Shown here piece by piece: positions 1 through 9,262 of a stretch of 50,550 bases of DNA. Source of the stretch: Chloroflexota bacterium (GTDB lineage Bacteria > Chloroflexota > Anaerolineae > Caldilineales > Caldilineaceae). Where the stretch lies: assembly GCA_024277175.1 (NCBI GenBank), contig JAJRVT010000106.1:1-50550 (forward strand). The letters run 5' to 3'. The position numbers were made by a program, and so were the translations under genes. Every line of letters starts with the position of its first letter. Within the stretch, counting starts at the first letter, position 1. The notes beneath the pieces were generated by a model that had not been told where the DNA came from, ran no database searches, and was given only the letters and a program-made list of their open reading frames with translations.

Positions 1-93
1 CGTGAAGCCATCTGGTTATACAACTATGAACGACCTCATCTTTCGCTCGATTATCGTAAACCCGCTGAAGTCCATTTTCAAGCGGTTGGCTGA
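1..93 (+). CDS. Transposase, C-terminal fragment (integrase/rve DDE family), cut by window edge
   Basis: Reading frame 1 from the first base gives 30 codons ending in TGA at 91-93. The peptide contains YNYERPHLSLDYRKPAEV, the typical C-terminal signature (YN-x-RPH-x-x-L-x-x-x-x-PAE) of IS3 and IS481 DDE transposases. The catalytic Asp-Asp-Glu residues lie upstream of the window. The fragment is immediately followed by a terminal-repeat-like sequence, which supports the call. Whether the full transposase is intact cannot be seen. Confidence 0.75.
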   Translation, partial: REAIWLYNYERPHLSLDYRKPAEVHFQAVG

Positions 94-139
94 TGTAACC
101 TAGTCACGTATTGGTGTCAACATATTTCAGGACTTGACA
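1..139 (+). mobile_element. Right end of an insertion sequence (IS481/IS3-like)
   Basis: The window opens inside a transposase reading frame (1-93). It is followed by a short tail whose last 25 bases (115-139) begin with TGTCAA and end with TTGACA, as expected of a terminal inverted repeat of the IS481/IS3 type. The left end is outside the window, so family and intactness cannot be settled. The element end at 139 is inferred from the TTGACA terminus; no target duplication can be checked. Confidence 0.6.
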
Positions 140-218
140 TGCGGACTTTGATGACAATTCAGGTTAGGTGGATGCGCGTTTATCTGCGACAATATGCACC
201 GATTCAGGCGCAGACCCA

Positions 219-305
219 ATAGAACGCGGATTCGGCGGATCAAACGGAAACTGTCGGATTTTCAATCCGCGCCAATCAGCCCCACCTGCTCAATCCGCGT
301 TCTAT
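219..305. repeat. Dispersed palindrome, family A (copy 1)
   Basis: Outer arms ATAGAACGCGGATT (219 onward) and AATCCGCGTTCTAT (to about 304) are inverted repeats, with degenerate GGCGGAT and CGGATTTT motifs inside. The same architecture with ATAGACCGCGGATT arms recurs at 40500-40589 and 50428-50522, so this is a dispersed family. No reading frame of interest crosses it. Confidence 0.75.
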
Positions 306-345
306 CAAATGCGAGCCTGTATAGCTACGAACGGGAACATGCATT

Positions 346-555
346 ATGGAACGCGAATACATCAAGCTGGACCAATTTCTGAAACTGGCCCAGGTCGTCC
401 AGACCGGCGGCGAGGCCAAGCGGTTGATCCAAAGCGGATTCATCATGGTCAACGACGAGGTGGAAACCCGGCGCGGGCGCAAGCTTTACCACGGGGATTG
501 GGTCGACGTAGACGGCGAGCTTATGCAGGTGATCATGGAGAGCGACGAAGGGTGA
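346..555 (+). CDS. S4-domain RNA-binding protein (YaaA/RlbA-like)
   Basis: This 69-residue protein consists almost entirely of one S4 RNA-binding fold. It contains YIKLDQFLKLAQVVQTGGEA followed by KRLIQSGFIMVNDEVETRRG, matching the usual IKLDQFLK...GGxAKxxIxxGxVxVNGExExRRGxK pattern of the YaaA/RlbA family. Members are linked to ribosome assembly and often lie near recF/dnaA, but no such neighbours are present. It ends 23 bases inside the convergent acetyltransferase gene, so the two transcripts overlap tail to tail. No strong ribosome binding site is visible. The gene sits between an insertion-sequence end with a palindrome and an unrelated gene. Confidence 0.85.
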   Translation: MEREYIKLDQFLKLAQVVQTGGEAKRLIQSGFIMVNDEVETRRGRKLYHGDWVDVDGELMQVIMESDEG

Positions 556-1276
556 TATCCCCGCCATAGTGCGCCTCCATCCAGCGGACGGCGTAGGCGT
601 GAAGGCTGGCGGCGTCCAGGGCGTGAGACGCTGCATGACCAATCCGCCCACTCTCCCCTCGCCCTTCAGCCAAAAAGGCCTGGACAATCTGTTCGAAGCA
701 GTTCTCCGGCGCACCGGGCAGGGCGGGAAAGCCGGTGTCATACTCCTCGATCCGCACCCACTGCCGCTGGCCGTCCACCAGGATCGGCTCGTAATGGGCG
801 ACAATTCGCTTGCCGGGAACGTCCGCCAGCTTGGCTAGCGGAGAGCCGTCGCCATACCCGTATTGAAGGGGATGGTCGGCGCAGAGCCAGCCCGCCCGCG
901 CACCGATGGCGCAGACGGACGCGCCCGGGTTGGCGCTGCGGACGGCGTTCGGCCAGGTGCGCAACAACTCCGGCAGCGCGCCATAGGCCCGCCTGGCCCG
1001 GGAGGTTTGAGGATCGAAGGGGGGCAGTTCATCGAATTCATGGAGATCCGGCGGGGCGTCGCCCTCGTCAACCCACAGATTGGGGCTGTGTTCCCAGTCG
1101 GCATAAGCCATGATCGTTCCTCCGGGGCCGATCACATCCAGCAGCGCCAGGATCAACACATCCGGCCCGCCCAGGATCGGTCCAAGGGAACGCAGGGAGG
1201 CATGAACCATGATGGCGTCGCCCGAGGAGAGACCCAGGCGGGTCAGATCGGCGGCGAGTCGGCTGCGCATGATCAT
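533..1276 (-). CDS. AAC(3)-family N-acetyltransferase
   Basis: The protein (about 247 residues from ATG at 1276; an ATG at 1270 is equally possible) belongs to the aminoglycoside 3-N-acetyltransferase fold. The N-terminus reads DLTRLGLSSGDAIMVHASLR, followed by LGGPDVLILALLDVIGPGGT, both typical of the family. A central GARAGWLCADHPLQYGYGDG resembles the family's His-containing core. The family transfers acetyl groups from acetyl-CoA to amines. Many environmental members act on unknown substrates, so antibiotic resistance should not be assumed. The frame stays open upstream to 1399, but that stretch enters a palindrome-rich intergenic region. Its 3' end overlaps the convergent S4 gene. Confidence 0.8.
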   Translation of the reverse strand: MIMRSRLAADLTRLGLSSGDAIMVHASLRSLGPILGGPDVLILALLDVIGPGGTIMAYADWEHSPNLWVDEGDAPPDLHEFDELPPFDPQTSRARRAYGALPELLRTWPNAVRSANPGASVCAIGARAGWLCADHPLQYGYGDGSPLAKLADVPGKRIVAHYEPILVDGQRQWVRIEEYDTGFPALPGAPENCFEQIVQAFLAEGRGESGRIGHAASHALDAASLHAYAVRWMEAHYGGDITLRRSP

Positions 1277-1372
1277 GCTTGGGGCCTGAATAAAAAAACG
1301 CCGCCGCAGACCATGGTCTACAGAGGCAGTGGTGACAACGATTTTGATAGAGAAAACGAATAAACGAGTAAA

Positions 1373-1437
1373 GCATTCCGGGATTCGGCCACGAGACACT
1401 CCGCAATGGAAGATGACCTGGCCGAATCCCGGAATGC
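1373..1437. repeat. Dispersed palindrome, family B (copy 1)
   Basis: Two perfect 19-bp inverted arms, GCATTCCGGGATTCGGCCA (1373-1391) and its complement (1419-1437), flank a 27-base loop. A second copy with the same arm length and the same 27-base loop lies at 50101-50165. It falls between DUF1385 (upstream) and the acetyltransferase; there is no T-run, so it is not a classic terminator. Confidence 0.85.
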
Positions 1438-1446
1438 GGACTCAAC

Positions 1447-2439
<993 letters not shown>

Positions 2440-2576
2440 GGCTCCGATTCTAGCACCTGGAGGGCGGACGGTCAAGGATCGATCGGAGGGCGGGAGAGGG
2501 ATGGAACGCGGATTCTACGGATTGGGCGGTTCTTCGCAGATTTTTCAGCCACCACGCGTCATGATGTTGTCCTCAA

Positions 2577-3623
2577 TTAGCCAAAAACGTAACGATAGAG
2601 CAGATTGAAATGAATTTTGGCAGCGACGCCCATTATCGCCATGGGGATGATCATCCCCGTGGCGAATAGCAGTCCCATCATAAGGAGTGGATGTTGATGT
2701 AAATCTGGTAGGAAAGCCTGAATCGCCAACATAACCAAGTCGAGGACAATCAGGTGCATGAGATATAAACCGTAGGAACGTTTCGATATTTTTTCAAAGC
2801 GTCGGACTTGCGGAATAACTTTGCGACTGACGCTCGGCAGAATAAGAACGAAGCTAAGTCGCGCCACAACGGCCGCCATCGGCGCAAAGATGACGCCGGC
2901 GCTATGGAGGACGGCTATCACATATAGCGCCAATGTGACCGCAACTAATGGCCATTTCAGTTTCGTTAGTATGGGCGCCAAGTGCTGCATCTTGAGACCG
3001 TAAACGAGACCAATCGGGAAGAAGATTGCCCAGAGCGCCAAAGTGGTGCTCAGAACAGGGGGGGCCAGAACGCGTAAAAAGCCTGGCGGGACGGCGCCGA
3101 AACTTTTGGGCGTCAAGATGAATATCAGCAGGCCCTGGTATAGGCCAATAAACGTCAAAACCAAGTACCCATAGCGTGGGATAAGTCGCACCAGAAAAGG
3201 GGAAAGCGCGTAAAAAAACGCCAACAGTGGAATAAAATTGTAGGGATACCCTACAATTAGATTCTTGATATACCCGAACAATGAATAACTTTCGCCCCGC
3301 TGTATAAAAACCAACAGATAGAAAACAATCGACCAGAGCACATAGGGTCGCAATATGCGCTCCAGCGCGGCTCGGACACTGCGCCAAGGCAGCCGAGGGG
3401 GGCTTCGGCGGGCGGCATAGGCCATAAAGGCCCCTGAAGTCATCAAGAAGGTTGGCACTGCGAAAATACTCAGCCCTGATAGCGCCAGCAGGATAAGACG
3501 AGCGACGCCAGTCGCCTCGGGATAGCTCATCTGCTGGGTGCTCAGGCGCGTGAAATGGATAGAGTGGACGAGGACCACGATAACGATAGCTAACCCGTTC
3601 AGGGCGATGAACTGTCGATTCAT
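2577..3623 (-). CDS. Acyltransferase family 3 membrane protein
   Basis: A 348-residue polytopic protein with about ten hydrophobic segments, fitting the acyltransferase-3 family that O-acylates sugars, glycans or lipids in the membrane. The N-terminal helix LNGLAIVIVVLVHSIHF carries the conserved histidine. KRSYGLYLMHLIVLDLVML near residue 290 matches the family's SYxxYLxH motif. It is the last gene of a minus-strand series after the NAD synthase-like gene, separated by about 134 bases. This suggests a role in decorating or exporting whatever the ACP cluster makes, but the gap allows an independent transcript. Substrate unknown. Confidence 0.85.
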   Translation of the reverse strand: MNRQFIALNGLAIVIVVLVHSIHFTRLSTQQMSYPEATGVARLILLALSGLSIFAVPTFLMTSGAFMAYAARRSPPRLPWRSVRAALERILRPYVLWSIVFYLLVFIQRGESYSLFGYIKNLIVGYPYNFIPLLAFFYALSPFLVRLIPRYGYLVLTFIGLYQGLLIFILTPKSFGAVPPGFLRVLAPPVLSTTLALWAIFFPIGLVYGLKMQHLAPILTKLKWPLVAVTLALYVIAVLHSAGVIFAPMAAVVARLSFVLILPSVSRKVIPQVRRFEKISKRSYGLYLMHLIVLDLVMLAIQAFLPDLHQHPLLMMGLLFATGMIIPMAIMGVAAKIHFNLLYRYVFG

Positions 3624-3757
3624 GTTAGTTCTCTATGGGCGGTTGCGCACCATGAGGGGATAAAAACAATTCGTGTAATTCATGTCTATCTTTCCAGGGT
3701 AGCATGTGAGTACGGTATTCTGGTAACAATCGCCGGATCAGTGGAACAGACCCAACT

Positions 3758-4729
3758 TTAGGATGTCAGCCCCAGCGGCGGCATACGCAGATAGGCGGTT
3801 GTACGATGTTTGCGTATGAGATCGCTGTACACCCGCTTCACCTGTTCGGTATCCAGATTCAGCACAGCCGCAGCCTCATCCGCCGGGATATCGTGTTCCA
3901 GTGCATACCAGAGCAGGTCCATGATTTCAAAGGGGATACGGAAGAAGAACTCCTCCTGTGTACTGCCGGCGCTGTAGGTGTCTGATGTCGGTGGACGCGA
4001 GCGGATTTCCTCCGGTATATCCAGATATTCCGCCAGTTGGTAGACCTGGGTTTTATACAGATGGCCGATGGGCTTTACATCCATAGCGCCATCACCATAT
4101 TTGACGAAGAACCCCTGATCATGTTCGTTCTTCTGGGGCGTGCCAATGACGGCGTAATCGCGTAGCTCCGCGTGATAGTAAAGCATCGCCGCCCGACTGC
4201 GCTGCTTGAAGTTGGTGGCTGCTACGATCTGGCGCAACTGCGCCGGACGCAGGCGTTTACTGCTCTCCTCCCCTTCGGGGCTGATGATGGTGGCGGTGTA
4301 GATATTGAGCATGTCGCTGTCCATCAAACCGGAAGGCAGCGTTATCTTGAGCCTGTACGTACTATCATATTGGGGAAACAGGCTACGCACCGCTTCATCC
4401 CGGCGTTGGCAGGCGCCGAAGCCGAGCAGCGCACCACTGATATCCTCTACAATCGGTTCTACAGCGAATTGCCGGCAGACCATACGCGCCAGAATCACGC
4501 TCTCCTGGCTGGAGTCCATCTCAGGCAGCAGTAACGCCACCAGGCGTTCTCTACCGATGGCCCGCACCGCCAAGGCAAGCACCACCGCGGAATCGACGCC
4601 GCCGCTGACCCCGAGCACGCCCCCTCGGCGTTTCAAGATTTGGAAGATATCTTGCCTGAGTTTACTGACAATGCGGTTCGCCTCTTGTTCAGGATCGAGC
4701 CGCAGAACGTCTTTGTGAAAACCATTCAT
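3758..4729 (-). CDS. NAD synthase-like ATP-dependent amidating enzyme
   Basis: About 323 residues from ATG at 4729, preceded by GGGGGC; an open frame continues to 4933 but overlaps the asnB 3' end and looks non-coding. The PP-loop GVSGGVDSAVVLAL (around residues 40-53) and DVKPIGHLYKTQVYQLAEYL place it in the NadE fold, which adenylates a carboxylate and amidates it with ammonia. The usual NAD-synthase segment PPTADLxxxQTDE is replaced by PPTSDTYSAGSTQEEFFFRI, so the acyl acceptor may not be nicotinate adenine dinucleotide. There is no glutaminase domain. The neighbouring asparagine synthase and ACP suggest a biosynthetic role. Plain housekeeping NadE remains possible. Confidence 0.8.
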   Translation of the reverse strand: MNGFHKDVLRLDPEQEANRIVSKLRQDIFQILKRRGGVLGVSGGVDSAVVLALAVRAIGRERLVALLLPEMDSSQESVILARMVCRQFAVEPIVEDISGALLGFGACQRRDEAVRSLFPQYDSTYRLKITLPSGLMDSDMLNIYTATIISPEGEESSKRLRPAQLRQIVAATNFKQRSRAAMLYYHAELRDYAVIGTPQKNEHDQGFFVKYGDGAMDVKPIGHLYKTQVYQLAEYLDIPEEIRSRPPTSDTYSAGSTQEEFFFRIPFEIMDLLWYALEHDIPADEAAAVLNLDTEQVKRVYSDLIRKHRTTAYLRMPPLGLTS

Positions 4730-4844
4730 TTGTAGCCCCCTATTATCTCCGATTTGTATCTGTTCAGGCAGGCTTCGGGGGAACGCGGATTCTCGCTGAA
4801 GGGTCACCCCGATTTTTAAATGGCGCCCGACGTCGGTGTGCATG

Positions 4845-6857
4845 TCAGGCGGAACTGAGCTGACGACCGCGAATGACGATTTTGACATCATCATCGTCGC
4901 CAATGGGCTTCGGTATCCTGTAATCTTGGACAAATTGCTGGTGTACGAGTTGCGTGGATAACAAACCCGCCAACATCATATCGTCGGTTTCGCCAAGCGT
5001 TTTCACCCGTTGGATCTTTCTGACCAGGGCGGACACCGCCCTAGGGTCAAACACCCCTGAACGCTCCAATTGTCGAGGCGATATCATCTCTGTCACCCAG
5101 TCCAGAGGCTGCCCATGGGGGAAAAAACTGCGATGGATCGGCGCTCGATAGGGGCGTTTGGGCCGATCCCGGACAGCCGCCGGCAACAGGTCCCGCACGG
5201 CCAGTTTCAACAAATGTTTTTCATTCAGGCCCCGGAGTTTATTCTGTGGCGCTACATTATTGGCAAACTCCACCAGGCGATGATCCAAAAAAGGAAAACG
5301 TCCTTCAACCGAATGGGCCATGGCGACGCGATCCCCTTGCGACGACAACAGATATTGGGTCATGAAGATCGTAATTTCCAAGTACTGGGCGCGCGCTAGC
5401 TGGCTCCAATTGGCGAAATCATCCGGGAGACCGATTTCATGCTCCGGAATGCTGCTGTGAATCGATATTACTTGCTTCAATTCCTCGGAAAAGATGCGTT
5501 TGCTACGAGCCGTGTTGCGCCAGCGAATCCCGTGGGAATAATCAAACGCATCGATATTTTCCAGATCCTGACCAAAAAAACGCCGGAGATAGGCGTCGTT
5601 GCCAGTTGATAACGATCCGATGTAGGGATAGAGCTTATTCAATAACGCCGGACGCCACTGGGAATCAGGTTGACGCGCCCAAAAGCGACGAATTTTAGTC
5701 TCTTTGAAGATGTTATAGCCTGCCAGAAACTCATCCGCTCCTTCGCCCGTCAGCACCACTTTGAAATGATTGTTCTGGACAAGTTCCGATAACAGAAAGA
5801 GGGGCGCCGGCGACGTACGCATGATCGGAAGCTCTGTGTGCCAGATCACATCCGGGAAAACCCAGCCAATGTCCTCATGCGTGCAAGTGATGACGTGATG
5901 GGTGGCGCCCAGGCGCTCCGCCATCTGTCTCTGAAAGCTGCTCTCATCATAATCATCATCGCTGAAGGCGATCGAGAACGTCTCCAGCCTGTTTTCCGTG
6001 TAGCGGCGGATCAGCGCCGTGATGGTGGACGAATCGAGACCGCCGCTCAAATAGGCGCCTACGGGCACATCCGCGCGCAGGCGAATTCGGGTTGCATCAA
6101 GGAGCAACAAACGCAATTCTTCAGCGCACGCTTCAACGGTGTTTCTGGTTGCGCACTTCTCCTCCGGGAAGTTGAGGCGCCAGTATGGCGTGATTTTCAG
6201 GTCGCCATCGACGCCGATTTCGAGCCAATGCGCGGGCGGAAGCGTATGGATGTCCTGGAAGGCGGTGCGCGGGGAAAGGGGACTCCAGTAAGTGAATATT
6301 TGGTCGAGCGTAATGGGATCCAGCCTTGCCTGAATCCGCCTGTCCGCAAGCAGCGCTTTGATTTCAGATGCGAAGATGATGGCGCGATTGCGGATAGCGT
6401 AGTGCAGCGGTCGGATGCCGAACCGATCGCGTGCAATAAACAGTCTCCGGGTTCGCTCATCCCAGATGGCGAAGGCGAACTGTCCATTCAGATGCTTGAC
6501 GCAATCAACGCCACATTGTTCGAAGAGATGAATGATCACCTCAGTATCCGAATCGGTGATGAAGTGGTGTCCCTGTTTTTCCAAGGCCAACCGCAACGCG
6601 ATGTGATTGAATATCTCGCCGTTGAAGATGATCCAGAGAGAGCCATCCTCATTGCTGATCGGTTGCTGACCGCCGCCAAGGTCGATGATACTAAGACGAG
6701 CACTGCCCAATGCAATGCTGCAGCGCTCATCTTCGTAACTGTATATTCCAAATTGATCCGGACCGCGATGGCGAATAGCGCCTAACATCCGTCGCAGGAT
6801 CAACGGATCGACAGGCTGGGCTACATGGTAGTTAAATGTTCCGACGATGCCACACAT
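4845..6857 (-). CDS. asnB: Asparagine synthase (glutamine-hydrolysing) family protein
   Basis: A 670-residue class II glutamine amidotransferase. The protein starts MCGIVGTFNY, giving the processed nucleophile Cys2. The glutaminase domain (about 1-200) contains RHRGPDQFG, NGEIFN and the D-x-D-R-F-G-I-R-P segment. The synthetase domain has the PP-loop YLSGGLDSSTITALI near residue 271, VLTGEGADEFLAGY, and VEGRFPFLDHRLVEFA. It would release ammonia from glutamine and amidate an adenylated carboxylate. It lies 25 bases downstream of the acyl ligase, so the two are co-transcribed. In such clusters paralogues often amidate a pathway intermediate instead of aspartate, which is inference here. Confidence 0.9.
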   Translation of the reverse strand: MCGIVGTFNYHVAQPVDPLILRRMLGAIRHRGPDQFGIYSYEDERCSIALGSARLSIIDLGGGQQPISNEDGSLWIIFNGEIFNHIALRLALEKQGHHFITDSDTEVIIHLFEQCGVDCVKHLNGQFAFAIWDERTRRLFIARDRFGIRPLHYAIRNRAIIFASEIKALLADRRIQARLDPITLDQIFTYWSPLSPRTAFQDIHTLPPAHWLEIGVDGDLKITPYWRLNFPEEKCATRNTVEACAEELRLLLLDATRIRLRADVPVGAYLSGGLDSSTITALIRRYTENRLETFSIAFSDDDYDESSFQRQMAERLGATHHVITCTHEDIGWVFPDVIWHTELPIMRTSPAPLFLLSELVQNNHFKVVLTGEGADEFLAGYNIFKETKIRRFWARQPDSQWRPALLNKLYPYIGSLSTGNDAYLRRFFGQDLENIDAFDYSHGIRWRNTARSKRIFSEELKQVISIHSSIPEHEIGLPDDFANWSQLARAQYLEITIFMTQYLLSSQGDRVAMAHSVEGRFPFLDHRLVEFANNVAPQNKLRGLNEKHLLKLAVRDLLPAAVRDRPKRPYRAPIHRSFFPHGQPLDWVTEMISPRQLERSGVFDPRAVSALVRKIQRVKTLGETDDMMLAGLLSTQLVHQQFVQDYRIPKPIGDDDDVKIVIRGRQLSSA

Positions 6858-6882
6858 CGTGTAAATTTTCCCGTGTAGGACG

Positions 6883-8466
6883 TTACGAAAGACCGGCTTT
6901 CTTTATCTTGCCGCTGGACGTCAGTGGCAGACTTTTCCGGAATTCGACAATTTGAGGGACCATGAAGTTCTCAAGATGGGCCCGGCAGTATCTCAGCACA
7001 TCTTGTTTCGTGAGGCTGCTATCGCTCGAGACGACCAAGGCTTTAATCGATTCTCCCAGGATTGGATCCGGCACGCCGATGACGGCTGCTTTCACCACGC
7101 CGGGTATGCCATACAATACGTTTTCGACTTCTTTCGGGGCGACCTTTTCACCTCTGCTCTTGATAATGTCGTCACTCCGCCCCACGAAGTACATGTATCC
7201 CTCATCGTCCATTCTGAAGAGATCGCCGCTATAGCAGACACGCTCACCTGGCAACGGGCCTGGGCGGTAACGTTTCGCCGTCGCTTCAGGGTTTTGCCAG
7301 TAGCCGCGCATCACATGCCTACCTCGGATGACCAGTTCGCCCACCTGGTTGGGCCCCAGGCGGTTGCCTTCTTCGTCTTCAATCCAAACTTCTGTACCCG
7401 GGATGGCGATACCGACCGAATCAGGACGTTTGTCAAGTTGGTCGGGTGGCAAATAGAGAGTCCTTTTCGTTTCTGTAAGCCCATACATCGAATACAGGGT
7501 CGCCCAAGAAAACATTTCACGAATTTTCTGGATATGGGTGGGGGGCAAGGCGGCGGCGGTATTGGTGAAGTAGCGCAGGCTGCTGAGATCATATTCACTC
7601 AGGTCTATCTGCAACAGCATGGCGAACATGGTGGGAACGCCAGGAAACCCGGTGACCTTCTCCTGCTCTACACGTTTCAGGATCTGCACCGGATAGGCGA
7701 AAGAACGTTCGAGCACTAGGGTTCCGCCAAATTTGAAAACCATCAATAGTTGGTAAAGTCCATAGTCGAACGACAGTGGTAAGGCGCACATGACGATGTC
7801 GTCGCTTTGGTTTTCCAGGTAAGCAATAATCGAAGAGGCGGCAAAGACCACATTACTATGATCTGACATCACGCCTTTGGGATCACCGGTGCTGCCGGAA
7901 GTGTAGATCAGACAGGCCAAGTCCCGATCGATGCATGTGCGGGGCAACAGGCGATTGGGATGTTGCTGCAGAAGGGTCTGGTAATCAAACAACCCATCCC
8001 CGGTGCAGGCGGCTCCCGGTGGAGGCGTTCCGACGAGAATGGCCGCTTTCAGGGAAGATACTCGTCGCATCATAGTGGTTGCCAACTCAGCGTGCATGGC
8101 GCCGCAAAACATAACTGTCGCCTGACAATTGTCAACCACGAACATCAGCTTATCTTGCTTGACGCCAGCGTTGACGACCACGAAAACGCCACCGGCTTTG
8201 AGGGTCGCAAACAACCCGACGGCCAACTCGACCGAATTCGGCAGAAAAAACACTACGCGTTCCCCTCGATACACACCACGCTGCCTGAGCGCCCTTGCAA
8301 GGCGATTCGCCATTTCGTCGATTTCACCGTAGGTTAGACGCTCCTTCCCACAGACAAGCGCTAATTTGCCGGGATGGCGCGCTGCACTTTCCTCTAAAAA
8401 ATCATTGACCAGTAACATAGTTCGATGTGCGTTCAAGGGCGTCGTCTCGATAGGCCAGGGGCGCAT
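6883..8466 (-). CDS. AMP-dependent acyl ligase (class I adenylate-forming enzyme)
   Basis: A 527-residue ANL-superfamily enzyme that activates a carboxylate as acyl-AMP and passes it to CoA or, given the adjacent gene, to a carrier protein. The P-loop reads IYTSGSTGDPKGVMSDH (about residue 190). The adenylate-binding motif is YSMYGLTETKRTLYLP, followed by YSGDLFRMDDEGYMYFVGR, the hinge DDIIKSRGEKVAPKEVE and the C-terminal catalytic lysine in SSGKIKK. The start is uncertain: ATG at 8466 or ATG at 8418 (MLLVNDFLEESAARHP) both fit, and neither has a clear ribosome binding site. It resembles the AMP ligases found with ACPs in polysaccharide or lipid-like clusters. Confidence 0.9.
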   Translation of the reverse strand: MRPWPIETTPLNAHRTMLLVNDFLEESAARHPGKLALVCGKERLTYGEIDEMANRLARALRQRGVYRGERVVFFLPNSVELAVGLFATLKAGGVFVVVNAGVKQDKLMFVVDNCQATVMFCGAMHAELATTMMRRVSSLKAAILVGTPPPGAACTGDGLFDYQTLLQQHPNRLLPRTCIDRDLACLIYTSGSTGDPKGVMSDHSNVVFAASSIIAYLENQSDDIVMCALPLSFDYGLYQLLMVFKFGGTLVLERSFAYPVQILKRVEQEKVTGFPGVPTMFAMLLQIDLSEYDLSSLRYFTNTAAALPPTHIQKIREMFSWATLYSMYGLTETKRTLYLPPDQLDKRPDSVGIAIPGTEVWIEDEEGNRLGPNQVGELVIRGRHVMRGYWQNPEATAKRYRPGPLPGERVCYSGDLFRMDDEGYMYFVGRSDDIIKSRGEKVAPKEVENVLYGIPGVVKAAVIGVPDPILGESIKALVVSSDSSLTKQDVLRYCRAHLENFMVPQIVEFRKSLPLTSSGKIKKAGLS

Positions 8467-8528
8467 TCATTCGATGTGAATTCAGTCGAACGGGCATGCC
8501 CCTGCTACAAAGTACTGAACAGATACGC

Positions 8529-8801
8529 TCAAAACGACTTGTGATCGAGACGAATCTGGGATGCTTTGCCTTCAACATAGGCGACCAGGCTATCGACATT
8601 ATCGAAATTGTCAGGAATAATTTCACTATCATCCACTTCGATGTGAAATTGGTCCTCGACAAACAGAACCAACTCCACAACGCCTGTCGAATCGACGATG
8701 CCTGCATCCAAAAAGGACGCGCCATCGCTTAGATTGTAACCGTTGCTGCTGAACAGAAAATTTTCAGCCAGATATTGCCTGATGGTTTCTCTTGAATTCA
8801 T
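8529..8801 (-). CDS. Acyl carrier protein
   Basis: A 90-residue discrete carrier protein. The phosphopantetheine attachment motif is FLDAGIVDSTGVVELVLFVE, with Ser38 in the D-S dipeptide, followed by an acidic helix FNIEV-like stretch (DQFHIEVDDSEI) and VDSLVAYVE. It would carry the acyl group activated by the downstream ligase. Its ATG overlaps the TGA that closes the last frame of the decayed NusG-like gene (ATGA arrangement), so it was probably translationally coupled to that gene before the latter decayed. No phosphopantetheinyl transferase is present in the window. Confidence 0.9.
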   Translation of the reverse strand: MNSRETIRQYLAENFLFSSNGYNLSDGASFLDAGIVDSTGVVELVLFVEDQFHIEVDDSEIIPDNFDNVDSLVAYVEGKASQIRLDHKSF

Positions 8802-9262
8802 AATGCGACCTCCCCAAAAGATGCGTCCTCAGAAATGCCCTGGATTTGGGGGTTTATGTGTTCGTTATCCAGCCCCTCCAGCGGGCCGCCGATCAGGCGC
8901 ATCCGGTCACCCGTATGATAGGGATGGGCCACCAGCCCCCCTGACCGTTGATGGCGTCCATCTGCTGGCGCAGGGTCTTGACGATAATGTGAGAGATAGT
9001 CTGGGGATCGCCCTGCCAGGTCAGGGTTCAGATGACGCCCGGCGTGCGGTTGATGCGGATGATCTCCAACGGGGCCGCTGCGTATGAAAAAATAGCCTGA
9101 GAAACGGGGCGCGGGTCGACGGACGCCTGGGCGCTCGCGCATCACTTCGAGCAGATAGACCTCCGGCCGGATGGTCTGATCCAGCAGGCTGGTCGCCAAT
9201 AATTCTTTGTAGGGTCGGGTGTAGACGACGCCCCAGGGGATGTTGTTCTCGTGGTCGGACAT
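8798..9262 (-). pseudogene. NusG/RfaH-like antiterminator, frameshifted and truncated
   Basis: From ATG at 9262 the frame reads a clear NGN domain start: WGVVYTRPYKELLATSLL, then RPEVYLLEVMRERPGVRRP and FSGYFFIR. The family's next signature, LEIIRINRTPGVI, is present but in another frame, followed by an in-frame TGA and then LTWQGDPQTISHIIVKTLRQ. The first frame resumes with HTGDRMRLIGGPLEGLD, a KOW motif, after which homology stops. At least two frameshifts, a stop and a shortened KOW domain are therefore visible. Specialised NusG paralogues (RfaH, LoaP, UpxY-type) commonly head long surface-polysaccharide or metabolite operons, which fits this position before ACP. Sequencing error cannot be excluded but several lesions make decay likelier. 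Confidence 0.8.

Noticed and set aside
533-1276. Aminoglycoside resistance gene
   Set aside because: The AAC(3) fold is clear but environmental members have varied substrates, and no mobile or resistance context surrounds the gene.
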